Shown here: positions 15,987 to 23,926 of the stretch, one piece after another
Layout of the letters: each line of letters begins with the position of its first letter
Numbering within the stretch: position 1 is the stretch's first letter
NCBI RefSeq assembly: GCF_002005445.1
Contig: NZ_CP014692.1
Location: forward strand, 1,364,001 to 1,428,000
DNA: 64,000 nt
Direction: 5' to 3'
Source of the DNA: Acetobacter aceti
Lineage (GTDB): Bacteria; Pseudomonadota; Alphaproteobacteria; Acetobacterales; Acetobacteraceae
Translations under genes and position numbers: made by a program
Notes under the pieces: model-generated
What the model was told of the DNA's origin: nothing
Databases searched by the model: none
Seen by the model: only the letters and a program-made list of their open reading frames with translations

Positions 15987-17255
15987 ATGATGGATCTGGT
16001 TCTGAAAAACGGTGTCCTGCCTGATGGCAGCCGTGCGGACATCGCTATCGCCGATGGAAAAATTGCCGCCATTGAGCCGCGGTTTTCAGGTGAGGCTGTC
16101 GAGATGCTGGACCTGGATGGTTATCTTGTCTCGCCGCCTTTCGTGGACAGCCATTTTCATCTGGATACGACACTCACCGCCGGCCTGATCCGTCACAACG
16201 CCAGCGGGACTCTGTTTGAGGGTATCCAGATATGGAAGGAAACAAAGCCCCACCTGACCGAAGAGAATATCTACGCCCGCGCCCGCAAGCTGTGCGAGAT
16301 GACCATCTCGCAGGGAACGCTCGCTATCCGCTCACACGTCGATATCAGCGACCCTGATCTGAGAGCGGTTCGTGCACTGGTGCGTCTGCGGGAAGATCTG
16401 AAGCCGTGGATGACCATCCAGCTTGTCGCCTTTCCGCAGGACGGTTTTTTCCGGATGGCAGGAGCGGTGGAACTGCTGGTCAGGGCGCTCGACATGGGGC
16501 TCGATCTGGTCGGTGGCATCCCTCATTATGAGCGCACGACGCTACAGGGCGGTGAGTCGATCGACGCACTGTTCCGGCTGGCGGCGGATCGCGCGCTTCC
16601 GATCGATATGCATTGCGACGAAACGGATGACCCGAACTCACGCCATGTCGAAACCATGGCGGCCTGTGCGGTCAGATACGGGCTGCAGGGCAGGGTGACC
16701 GGCTCCCATCTGACGTCGATGCACTCGATGGACAATGCCTATGCCGACAAACTGATCGGGCTTCTGGCTGAATCGGGTCTTGCGGCGGTCTCGAACCCGC
16801 TGATCAACATGACACTGTCAGGGCGTTACGACACCTATCCGAAACGCAGGGGGCTGGCGCGCATTCCTGAATTGCTGCGTGCGGGCGTGCCGGTCGGGTT
16901 CGGCCATGACTGCGTGATGGACCCGTGGTACCGCCTCGGCAGTCATGACATGCTGGAAGTGGCGTCCATGGGACTGCACGCCGCGCAGATGACCAGCGAA
17001 AGCGAGATGGCGGCCTGTTTCAGTAGCGTCACGGACATGGCGGCCGGTATTCTCGGTCTGGACTCGTATGGGCTGAAAGTCGGCAATCCGGCTGATCTGG
17101 TGGTTCTACAGGCCTGCTCGGTGTTGGATGCGCTGCGACTGCGTCCGTGCCGGTTGTATGTGCTCAGAAACGGCAGGGTCATCTCCCGGACAGAGCCACG
17201 TCTCAGTCAGTTGACGCTGGCAGAGGAGCGGACAGTCGATCTGGCGCGGATATGA
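15987..17255 (+). CDS. codA: Cytosine deaminase, amidohydrolase family
   Basis: 422 residues, close to the E. coli CodA length, with matching motifs along its whole length. The metal-binding HFHLDTT stands in SHFHLDTTLTAG, followed by SGTLFEGI, RSHVDISD, VAFPQDG, the catalytic region MHCDETDD, SHLTSMHS, and GHDCVMDPWY with the last Asp ligand. It should hydrolyse cytosine to uracil and ammonia in the cytoplasm. It lies 44 bp after the permease gene. A related substrate such as isocytosine or a triazine cannot be excluded. Confidence 0.9.
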   Translation: MMDLVLKNGVLPDGSRADIAIADGKIAAIEPRFSGEAVEMLDLDGYLVSPPFVDSHFHLDTTLTAGLIRHNASGTLFEGIQIWKETKPHLTEENIYARARKLCEMTISQGTLAIRSHVDISDPDLRAVRALVRLREDLKPWMTIQLVAFPQDGFFRMAGAVELLVRALDMGLDLVGGIPHYERTTLQGGESIDALFRLAADRALPIDMHCDETDDPNSRHVETMAACAVRYGLQGRVTGSHLTSMHSMDNAYADKLIGLLAESGLAAVSNPLINMTLSGRYDTYPKRRGLARIPELLRAGVPVGFGHDCVMDPWYRLGSHDMLEVASMGLHAAQMTSESEMAACFSSVTDMAAGILGLDSYGLKVGNPADLVVLQACSVLDALRLRPCRLYVLRNGRVISRTEPRLSQLTLAEERTVDLARI

Positions 17256-17337
17256 TCGGCAGGCGGCAGCGGCAGGCTGGTTCTTCCACCAGGCTGAAGG
17301 ACTTTTCCGGATAGTCCGAGAGAGACTGGAAGCTCTC

Positions 17338-18006
17338 TCAGAAATCCAGATTGGCGTAGTAGTCCGGCGGGTTCATGCCGGGCACCCGGTCGTTCAGGAG
17401 CGGACGGAAGCAGGGCCGCGATTTGACCCGCGCATACCACTCGCGAGCGGCAGGCTGCTTGCTCCAGTCGATATCGCCGATGAAGTCGAGGCAGGAGACA
17501 TGCGCGGCTGCGGCGAAGTCGGCCAGTGACAGTGTTCCGCCTGCAAGCCATGTGCGCGCTTCGGCAAGCTGGCCGATATAATCGAGATGCGGGCGGATAT
17601 TGGCGTAACCTTCCCGCAGCGCCGTGCCGTCAGGATTGCCGCGACCGCTCAGGCGTTTGAACACCTTTTCGCCCAAGAGCTTGCGGGTCACGTCGCGCGC
17701 GAACACGCTGTCGAACCATGCCACAAGCCGACGCACTTCAACGCGCTCCGCGAGCGTGCGGCCCAGCAGGCAGGGATCGGGATAGGCTTCTTCCAGATAT
17801 TCGCAGATCACTGACGAATCCGGAACGACGAGGCCGTTATCCTCCACCAGAACCGGCACTTCCTGCGCCGGGTTCAGGCGGGCGAATTCAGGACGGCTCT
17901 CCCAGACGCGCTCTGTCAGCGGCTCGAAGGGAAGACGTTTTTCGCCCAGTGTCAGCCGGACTTTCCGGCAGTAGGGCGACAGGGGAAAATGATGAAGGAT
18001 TCGCAT
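17338..18006 (-). CDS. Glutathione S-transferase family protein
   Basis: 222 residues. The N-terminal thioredoxin-like domain has SPYCRKVRLTL, with a Ser/Cys pair at the glutathione site, and the cis-proline EVPVLVEDNG and PDSSVICEYLEE segments. The all-helical C-terminal domain includes LSLADFAAAA. It is probably cytoplasmic and transfers glutathione or reduces mixed disulfides. Convergent with codA. Substrate unknown. Confidence 0.87.
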   Translation of the reverse strand: MRILHHFPLSPYCRKVRLTLGEKRLPFEPLTERVWESRPEFARLNPAQEVPVLVEDNGLVVPDSSVICEYLEEAYPDPCLLGRTLAERVEVRRLVAWFDSVFARDVTRKLLGEKVFKRLSGRGNPDGTALREGYANIRPHLDYIGQLAEARTWLAGGTLSLADFAAAAHVSCLDFIGDIDWSKQPAAREWYARVKSRPCFRPLLNDRVPGMNPPDYYANLDF

Positions 18007-18173
18007 GCGCCCGCTTTAGGCGATCCGCACGTAACGCGCCAGTAGGTGCGTGCGTATGCGCGCGCAGGGCGGGGAGGGGAAATAGCGAGGCTGAGAACTG
18101 AAGACTTCCGGCCTCGACAGGCGGATTGACGAGGTGTTACCACCGGACTCATGACCATCAACTGGCCGCGATG

Positions 18174-18935
18174 ATGGCGTGCCGGACAATATTTCAGACC
18201 AAGGATGAGCCTCAGATCGTGACGTCGTCCACAGTTTCCGTCGATCCAGCAAGCCTGCCGCGTATCCGGGCCGGGGGTCGATCCTTTCTTGCTCTGGTGC
18301 TTACGCCTGAAGCTCCGCTCGATATCTGGCTTGTTGCCCTGGATCATCAGATCAGTCGCTCCGCCGGCTTTTTCGCCGGCAAACCGATTATCCTCGATCT
18401 CACGCTTGTTCCGCTGGACACGCCCGGTCTCGCGGGTCTGCTGCCGTCGCTGGAAGAGCGTAATATCCGGGTGATCGGCATTGAAGGCGCGGATCGTGAT
18501 GAAGAGGTTTTCGCCGGATGGAACTGGCCGGAAGGTCTGAGCGGCGGACGGTCAACAGCCGAAGAAGATATCCCGCTTGATTCTGTCGAGGAACTGACGC
18601 CGACCCCCGGTGCGTTGATTGTCGAGGAGCCGGTACGCTCCGGTCAGCACATTGTCTGGGCGGAGGGCGATGTGATCATTCTGGGTTCTGTCGCGTCCGG
18701 TGCGGAAGTCTCCGCCGGTGGCTCGATCCATGTATATGGAGCTCTCAGGGGACGCGCCATCGCGGGGATTGTCGGACGACCCGAAGCCCGGATCTTTGCC
18801 CGGGTGATGCAGCCTGAACTGCTGGCCATTGATGGTTTCTATGCGATTGCCGAGGAAATGTCGGAAGATCTGATAGGAAAACCCTCACAGGCCGTGCTCG
18901 TTGACGAAGTGCTTACTCTTAAACCGCTAACGTGA
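18174..18935 (+). CDS. minC: Septum site-determining protein MinC
   Basis: About 253 residues. The N-terminal FtsZ-inhibiting domain runs from PRIRAGGRSFLALVL through FFAGKPIILDL; the C-terminal beta-helix domain shows VRSGQHIVWAEGDVIILGSVASGAEVSAGG and GSIHVYGALRGRAIAGI, the classic MinC dimerisation and MinD-binding face. MinC blocks FtsZ rings away from mid-cell. The start is unsure: ATG 18171/18174 or a GTG at 18219, the last giving a more typical short N-terminus. First gene of minCDE. Confidence 0.9.
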   Translation: MACRTIFQTKDEPQIVTSSTVSVDPASLPRIRAGGRSFLALVLTPEAPLDIWLVALDHQISRSAGFFAGKPIILDLTLVPLDTPGLAGLLPSLEERNIRVIGIEGADRDEEVFAGWNWPEGLSGGRSTAEEDIPLDSVEELTPTPGALIVEEPVRSGQHIVWAEGDVIILGSVASGAEVSAGGSIHVYGALRGRAIAGIVGRPEARIFARVMQPELLAIDGFYAIAEEMSEDLIGKPSQAVLVDEVLTLKPLT

Positions 18936-19048
18936 AGAGTATTGCGGCGTAGTATTAATTTCCGGGCCTGAGCCCTGATTTGGACACACATTCGACCTAT
19001 TTGATGCAATAATTAACGGGTCGATATAGAAATAAGGACGAACAGTTT

Positions 19049-19864
19049 ATGGCGCAGGTTCTCGTCGTCACATCCGGTAAGGGCGGCGTCGGTAAGACCA
19101 CCACCACCGCTGCCCTCGGCGCGGCGCTTGCAAAGACGGGCAAGTCCGTTGTTGTGGTCGATTTCGACGTTGGCCTGCGTAATCTCGATCTTGTGATGGG
19201 TGCCGAGCGTCGGGTCGTTTTTGACCTGGTGAACGTCATTCAGGGTGACGCCAAGCTGAATCAGGCGCTGATCAAGGACAAGCGTCTTGATACGCTCTCC
19301 CTGCTCCCGGCGTCCCAGACACGCGACAAGGATGCTCTGACGGAAGAAGGCGTGGCGAAAGTCATGGCCGAACTGAAAGAGAAGTTTGACTGGGTGGTCT
19401 GTGACAGCCCGGCCGGTATCGAGCGCGGTGCTCAACTGGCCATGGCTCACGCCGATCAGGCCGTGATCGTCACCAATCCGGAAGTCTCTTCCGTGCGTGA
19501 CAGTGACCGGATCATCGGCATGCTGGACAGCACGACGGAGAAGGCGAAGGCGGGCGAGAAGATGCCAAAGCACCTTCTGCTGACCCGTTACGATCCCGCC
19601 CGCGCTGCTCGCGGAGAAATGCTGAGCGTTGATGACGTTCTGGATATCCTCTCGATCCCGCTGATCGGTATCATTCCGGAAAGTCAGGATGTCCTGCGCT
19701 CCTCCAACCTTGGTGCGCCTGTCACTCTGGCCGCTCCTGAAAGCGCGCCTGCCCGGGCTTATTTCGAGGCAGTCCGCCGCCTGACCGGGGAAAAGGTGGA
19801 CGTTACTGTTCCTACCGAAAAGAAGGGCCTGTTTGACTGGCTCTTCAAGCGGGGTGCTGCATGA
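19049..19864 (+). CDS. minD: Septum site-determining ATPase MinD
   Basis: 271 residues. Deviant Walker [11 protein letters not shown] at residues 9-18, Walker B-like [14 protein letters not shown], and the C-terminal amphipathic membrane-binding helix [11 protein letters not shown]. MinD binds ATP, settles on the membrane and recruits MinC and MinE. Start ATG 19049 follows AAGGA. It lies 113 bp after minC and overlaps minE by four bases, so it is probably translated together with minE. Confidence 0.96.
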   Translation: MAQVLVVTSGKGGVGKTTTTAALGAALAKTGKSVVVVDFDVGLRNLDLVMGAERRVVFDLVNVIQGDAKLNQALIKDKRLDTLSLLPASQTRDKDALTEEGVAKVMAELKEKFDWVVCDSPAGIERGAQLAMAHADQAVIVTNPEVSSVRDSDRIIGMLDSTTEKAKAGEKMPKHLLLTRYDPARAARGEMLSVDDVLDILSIPLIGIIPESQDVLRSSNLGAPVTLAAPESAPARAYFEAVRRLTGEKVDVTVPTEKKGLFDWLFKRGAA

Positions 19865-20157
19865 GCTTTCTTGCAAACCTTTTCAATCGCCGCTCGTCCG
19901 CACCTGTTGCGCGTGATCGCCTGCAGATTCTGCTGGCCCATGAGCGCGCCAGCCTTGGTGAAGGCAAGTCCGATCTTCTGGTCCAGCTCCAGAAAGAGAT
20001 CATGGAAGTGATCAGCCGCCATGTCGCCGTTGATCAGGACAAGGTGCAGGTCAAGCTGGATCGTGGTTCGGGATGTTCAATGCTGGAAATCGATATTGAA
20101 GTTCCGGGTATTGAGCAGAACGACAAGGAAAAGAAGGACGGCACGCATTCCGTGTGA
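19861..20157 (+). CDS. minE: Cell division topological specificity factor MinE
   Basis: 98 residues. The MinD-binding N-terminus is [29 protein letters not shown], and the C-terminal topological domain holds [13 protein letters not shown] and [18 protein letters not shown]. MinE drives the pole-to-pole oscillation of MinD. It overlaps minD by four bases and is followed by an intrinsic terminator, closing the operon. Confidence 0.95.
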   Translation: MSFLANLFNRRSSAPVARDRLQILLAHERASLGEGKSDLLVQLQKEIMEVISRHVAVDQDKVQVKLDRGSGCSMLEIDIEVPGIEQNDKEKKDGTHSV

Positions 20158-20180
20158 GTGTGGTCTGACTGAATGTTGGG

Positions 20181-20214
20181 ATGGCGTTCCGGATAAGCTG
20201 GAACGCCATTTTTT
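20181..20214 (+). terminator. Intrinsic terminator of minCDE
   Basis: A perfect 10-bp stem (ATGGCGTTCC at 20181-20190 with its complement at 20200-20209), a 9-base loop and a run of T from 20209 to 20214, 24 bp past the minE stop. Confidence 0.88.
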
Positions 20215-20269
20215 GTTTGAAAAGGGCTGCCGACCTCTCTTCAGCCCATTTACTGACAGGCAGCGGTTT

Positions 20270-20287
20270 CCAAAGGTGCACCTTTGG
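20270..20287. repeat. 18-bp palindrome in a REP-like intergenic sequence
   Basis: CCAAAGGTGCACCTTTGG is a perfect palindrome followed by GCGGGGTGCGGGGCAGAGCCC. The style is that of short dispersed intergenic palindromes seen in many alphaproteobacterial genomes. Only one copy is in this window, so repeat status is inferred. Confidence 0.45.
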
Positions 20288-20426
20288 CGGGGTGCGGGGC
20301 AGAGCCCGAAAACTTTGCCCAGCAAAAGAATCTGACAGACAAGGCCGCCACTGTCACACCGGTCTGAGGGATCAGATTTGTCCGGAATGGCGGCAGGCCG
20401 ACAACACACCCTGCCGCCTGCTTCAT

Positions 20427-20639
20427 TCAGCCGCCAAAAGGACGGAGCAAACGCCGTGGACGGTGCGGCCGGTAGTCATTTTCGTTCATGCGGAAGTCCG
20501 GTACGCCACCCATCAACGGATCGGTGAATTCATTTGATGACTTTGAAGTATTTCTCTTGTGCGTTTGGGGTGGCGTAAAAGAAGAAAGAGGCTTTCCGGA
20601 ACAGGCAGTGAATGCCTCTGTCCAGAAAACCCCTTGCAA
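20427..20639 (-). CDS. Possible small basic protein, unknown
   Basis: A 70-codon minus-strand frame upstream of nothing obvious. The last 35 residues (from EFTDPLMGGVPDF to RPRRLLRPFGG) look protein-like: acidic then strongly basic. The first half is poor in protein character and no ribosome binding site supports any start; an in-frame ATG at 20513 would give 28 residues. No family recognised. This may be spurious. Confidence 0.22.
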   Translation of the reverse strand: MQGVFWTEAFTACSGKPLSSFTPPQTHKRNTSKSSNEFTDPLMGGVPDFRMNENDYRPHRPRRLLRPFGG

Positions 20640-20708
20640 AGTCTAAGTCATGTCGCGGCAATGATCAGGTGCGGCAATCCTGCTGCATTGCCGGGATCAG
20701 GAAAGTTG

Positions 20709-22205
20709 TCAGTCTTCCAGACGCAGAGCTTCCGTCGTGTCTTTGCGAAGCGTCTCGCAAAGTTCCTGATTGTCGGACAGCTTCTGGCCGAAAGACGGAA
20801 TCATTTCCTTGAGTTTGGCATCCCATGCCGGAAGCTGGGCGGCGAAGCATTTGCGGATCACGTTGAGCATGATCGGGGCCGCCGTGGAAGCGCCCGGTGA
20901 CGCACCGAGGAGCGCTCCGACCGAACCGTCTGCCGAACTGATCACTTCCGTGCCGAACTGAAGCACGCCGCCTTTTTTCGCATCGGCCTTGATGACCTGC
21001 ACGCGCTGACCGGCAACGACCAGTTCCCAGTCCTCGTCGCGGGCGTCAGGGACAAACTCGCGCAGCGCCTTCATCCGGTCCGCATTGCTCTGAAGAACCT
21101 GCTGGATCAGGTATTTGGTGAGCGCCCAGTTGTCGCGGGCGACGGCCAGAATAGAGCCGATATTGCCGCCGTTGATTGAGCGCGGCAGATCAAGCAGGGA
21201 GCCCTTTTTCAGAAAGCGGGTCGAGAACCCTGCATAAGGCCCGAACAGCAGGGTAGACTGGCCGTCGATCATGCGGGTATCGAGATGCGGCACCGACATC
21301 GGAGGCGCACCGACGGACGCCATGCCGTAAACCTTGGCACGATGGGCTGCGATGACATCAGGGTTCTTGCAGCGCAGGAACTGGCCGCTGACCGGGAAGC
21401 CGCCATAGCCGCGCACTTCCGGGATGCCCGTTTTCTGAAGCAGCGGAAGGGCTGCGCCCCCTGCGCCGATAAAGACAAAGCGGGCGCTGACCGTACGTGT
21501 CTGTCCTGTATGCAGCGCCTTGACACGCACATTCCATCGACCATCAGAACCACGCTTGATGTCTTCAATCTCGTGCCCTGTATGGAGCGCAACCCCCGGT
21601 TTTTCTTTCAGAGCCTTGATGAGAAGATGTGACAGCGCGCCGAAATTGACGTCTGTTCCGGAAGCGATCCATGTCGCGGCCAGTTTCTCGCCAGTCGGGC
21701 GGTTTTTCATCACCAGAGGCATCCACTGGCGCAGTTGCTCGGGATCTTCCGAGTAACGCATGCCAGAGAAAAGGGGATGGTCCTTTAGTGCTTCATAACG
21801 ACGACGCAGAAAATCGACGTTCCTGTCACCCCATACAAAACTCATGTGCGCGACAGGTGTGATGAAGTCGCGCGGATTGGCGATCTGGCCGGTTTTGACA
21901 AGATAGGACCAGAACTGGCGTGACACCTGAAACTGCTCGTTGACGTTCAGGGCCTTGCTGATGTCGATGCTGCCGTCAGCGTTCTCGGAGGTGTAGTTCA
22001 GCTCGCAGAGGGCGGAGTGGCCGGTTCCGGCATTGTTCCAGGCGTTCGAGCTTTCCTGCGCCACATCGTCGAGGCGCTCGAAGATGTCGATCGTCCAGTC
22101 AGGCTGCAACGTGTTGAGAAAGGTGCCGAGCGTGGCGCTCATGACACCTCCGCCAATCAGGAGAACGTCCGTCGAAGCACGGACTTCAGTCGTTGCAGCA
22201 CTCAT
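20709..22205 (-). CDS. mqo: Malate:quinone oxidoreductase
   Basis: 498 residues, full family length. An N-terminal FAD-binding fold opens with [16 protein letters not shown], followed by [21 protein letters not shown], diagnostic of Mqo, and [16 protein letters not shown] in the C-terminal half. It is a peripheral membrane flavoenzyme oxidising malate to oxaloacetate and reducing ubiquinone, linking the TCA cycle to the respiratory chain. Start ATG 22205 follows GGAGAG. Single gene, divergent from osmC. Confidence 0.96.
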   Translation of the reverse strand: MSAATTEVRASTDVLLIGGGVMSATLGTFLNTLQPDWTIDIFERLDDVAQESSNAWNNAGTGHSALCELNYTSENADGSIDISKALNVNEQFQVSRQFWSYLVKTGQIANPRDFITPVAHMSFVWGDRNVDFLRRRYEALKDHPLFSGMRYSEDPEQLRQWMPLVMKNRPTGEKLAATWIASGTDVNFGALSHLLIKALKEKPGVALHTGHEIEDIKRGSDGRWNVRVKALHTGQTRTVSARFVFIGAGGAALPLLQKTGIPEVRGYGGFPVSGQFLRCKNPDVIAAHRAKVYGMASVGAPPMSVPHLDTRMIDGQSTLLFGPYAGFSTRFLKKGSLLDLPRSINGGNIGSILAVARDNWALTKYLIQQVLQSNADRMKALREFVPDARDEDWELVVAGQRVQVIKADAKKGGVLQFGTEVISSADGSVGALLGASPGASTAAPIMLNVIRKCFAAQLPAWDAKLKEMIPSFGQKLSDNQELCETLRKDTTEALRLED

Positions 22206-22505
22206 AACACTCTCCGGTAGATGTAGATAACGTGTGACATACCTCAGGGATACATGACCTGAGTCGGGCTGTGGGTCGGCAGAATGGCCCGGTCAAATCC
22301 AGAAGAAAAGCCTCTCCCGCTGCCCCTGACGCCTGTCCAATTCCAAAACATTGTCACCGGTATGCACATGATTTGTACAGTTTGCGGCATCATCTCTTTG
22401 CGAGCATTGCGAAACACCTCTGGTTATCAGGCGTTCCGACCCCAGATGGTCTGTGCATGAGCGGTTCAGGCCGGGGCGCAGACAGTTTTTGAGGGAGCGA
22501 CAGCA
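22206..22505. other. 300-bp divergent promoter region of mqo and osmC
   Basis: No gene or RNA is seen. It must carry both promoters; no clear operator palindrome was found. Confidence 0.4.
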
Positions 22506-22937
22506 ATGACGATCAAAAAATACGGAACAGCCCACTGGGAAGGGAATATCAAGGAGGGTAAAGGCCTGATTTCCACAGAAAGCGGAGCGCTGAAGGACCA
22601 GCCTTATGGCTTCAACACCCGTTTTGAAGGCAAGGTCGGCTCAAATCCGGAAGAACTGATCGGCGCCGCCCATGCGTCGTGCTTCACAATGGCGCTTTCG
22701 CTCATCCTCGGCGACGCGGGCTATACAGCGACAGCCCTCGATACCAAGGCTGTCGTGTCGCTGGACAAGCAGGATGGCGGTTTTGCCATTACCTCAATCC
22801 ATCTGACCCTTACAGGCACGGTTCCGGGCGTCAGTGAAGAAGAGTTCCAGAAGCTGGCGCAGAAAGCCAAAGAGAACTGCCCGGTTTCCAAACTGTTCAG
22901 GACCGAGATTTCTCTGGACGCTACTCTGTCAGCCTGA
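22506..22937 (+). CDS. osmC: OsmC family peroxiredoxin
   Basis: 143 residues, closely matching E. coli OsmC in layout: KYGTAHWEGNIKEGKG at the start, YGFNTRFEGKVGSNPEELIGAAHASCF with the first redox Cys, and ENCPVSKLF with the second. The enzyme reduces organic hydroperoxides using this cysteine pair. Cytoplasmic. Single gene, followed by a strong hairpin shared with the convergent operon. A stress-controlled promoter is likely but not evident. Confidence 0.93.
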   Translation: MTIKKYGTAHWEGNIKEGKGLISTESGALKDQPYGFNTRFEGKVGSNPEELIGAAHASCFTMALSLILGDAGYTATALDTKAVVSLDKQDGGFAITSIHLTLTGTVPGVSEEEFQKLAQKAKENCPVSKLFRTEISLDATLSA

Positions 22938-22969
22938 ATCTGCGTTGTCACTTTCAGACTAATACGTCA

Positions 22970-23009
22970 CACCCGGGCGGAGCAGGATCGGTTTTTCTCT
23001 GCCCGGGTG
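22970..23009. terminator. 13-bp hairpin between convergent genes, no T-tract after the stem
   Basis: CACCCGGGCGGAG at 22970-22982 pairs with CTCTGCCCGGGTG at 22997-23009 (one G-T pair), with a 14-base loop that contains the only T-run. It lies between the osmC stop and the 3' end of the convergent membrane operon. Confidence 0.55.
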
Positions 23010-23015
23010 GATGAA

Positions 23016-23489
23016 TTATCCACCAAAAACAGGCTTGTTGACCATAAGCCAGAAAACAGCCACGAGCCCTATAAAAGCTGGCCAGCCAAGAGCGAACCAC
23101 CACAGAAAAGCACGCTGAAATGAGGGAGGAAGAGGTTCTCCCCGCACAGCAGCAGTTTCCGCTTCCCGTGCCATGCGTATCTGAAGTCCCACCACAGGAA
23201 ACCAGCATAAGGCTGCGAGCAGATAGGCCGCATAGGTCAGAACAAGCCATGGAGAGAGAAGGCTGTATCCATCCATGATGGCGAGCCAGACGCCTGTAAT
23301 AGGCTGAATGATGCCGGAAGGACATGTCAGACACCAGTCTGACCGGACAACCCTGCGTGCAGCCAGAGCTATTTCTGGAACGCTGCCCGTCAGGAGGGGG
23401 ATGACCAGAACGAGCGCGGTCATGATGCCGGAAGCAAACAGGACGCAACTGCTGAAGACATGCGTGACGAGCAGACACTGGTGCAGCAT
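23016..23489 (-). CDS. DUF2269-like integral membrane protein
   Basis: 157 residues from ATG 23489. Four hydrophobic spans: LLVTHVFSSCVLFASGIMTAL, a middle pair around GVWLAIMDGY and WLVLTYAAYLLAALCWF, and a last one near WPAFIGLVAVFWLMV. A conserved N-terminal His in VTHVFSS and the WCLTCPSG loop recall DUF2269 and related membrane haem- or quinone-associated proteins, but function is unknown. Last gene of a three-gene operon, two bases after the preceding gene. Confidence 0.7.
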   Translation of the reverse strand: MLHQCLLVTHVFSSCVLFASGIMTALVLVIPLLTGSVPEIALAARRVVRSDWCLTCPSGIIQPITGVWLAIMDGYSLLSPWLVLTYAAYLLAALCWFPVVGLQIRMAREAETAAVRGEPLPPSFQRAFLWWFALGWPAFIGLVAVFWLMVNKPVFGG

Positions 23490-23491
23490 GT

Positions 23492-23920
23492 TCAGCCTCC
23501 CTTTCCAAGCATACGCCAGATAGCTGAGCCGAATCCCAGTGTCGCCACTGCATACAATCCAGCGGCTATCGTCAGCGTGCGAAAGTGTGGAGATCTGGAG
23601 CGATGCACCAGCAGGCACGCCATACCCAGACAGAGGCATATGAGCCCCAGTATTCCCGCGCCTAGCGCTGAGGAAATCCAGGGAAGATCGGGCGAAATGT
23701 GAAACAGGCTCGCCAGATGGATGCCGGAGAAGATGAGTATGCCAAAGAATGGCACTGTCAGCACCAGTCCGGCGATCAGCAGGGTCTGGAAAATGCCGCC
23801 TTCCTGACGGCTCTCTGATTGATCGACGAGAGCGAGAACAAGCTGGAAAAAACCGCCGAAGCTCAGTCCTGTGACCATGATCGCTGAGAAAACATGCAAT
23901 GGGAGCCAGAACGTAATCAT
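23492..23920 (-). CDS. Four-span membrane protein, paralogue-like partner of the downstream gene
   Basis: 142 residues. The N-terminus MITFWLPLHVFSAIMVTGLSF mirrors that of the next protein (histidine near residue 9 in a first helix, HVFS in both), suggesting an old duplication. Further helices cover the segments from TLLIAGLVLTVPFFG to LYAVATLGFG. No catalytic motif. The gene is six bases after the Rossmann-membrane protein gene and two before the next gene, so the three are almost surely co-transcribed. Confidence 0.7.
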   Translation of the reverse strand: MITFWLPLHVFSAIMVTGLSFGGFFQLVLALVDQSESRQEGGIFQTLLIAGLVLTVPFFGILIFSGIHLASLFHISPDLPWISSALGAGILGLICLCLGMACLLVHRSRSPHFRTLTIAAGLYAVATLGFGSAIWRMLGKGG

Positions 23921-23926
23921 GCAGTC

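Larger units (their letters stand above)
20215..20708. other. 494-bp intergenic region with repeat-like palindrome
   Basis: It lies between the min terminator and the 3' end of mqo. It holds the CCAAAGGTG palindrome listed separately, a low-confidence minus-strand small frame, and a 7-bp stem (CGGCAAT/ATTGCCG, 20672-20693) close to the mqo stop that may help end its transcript. Confidence 0.5.
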
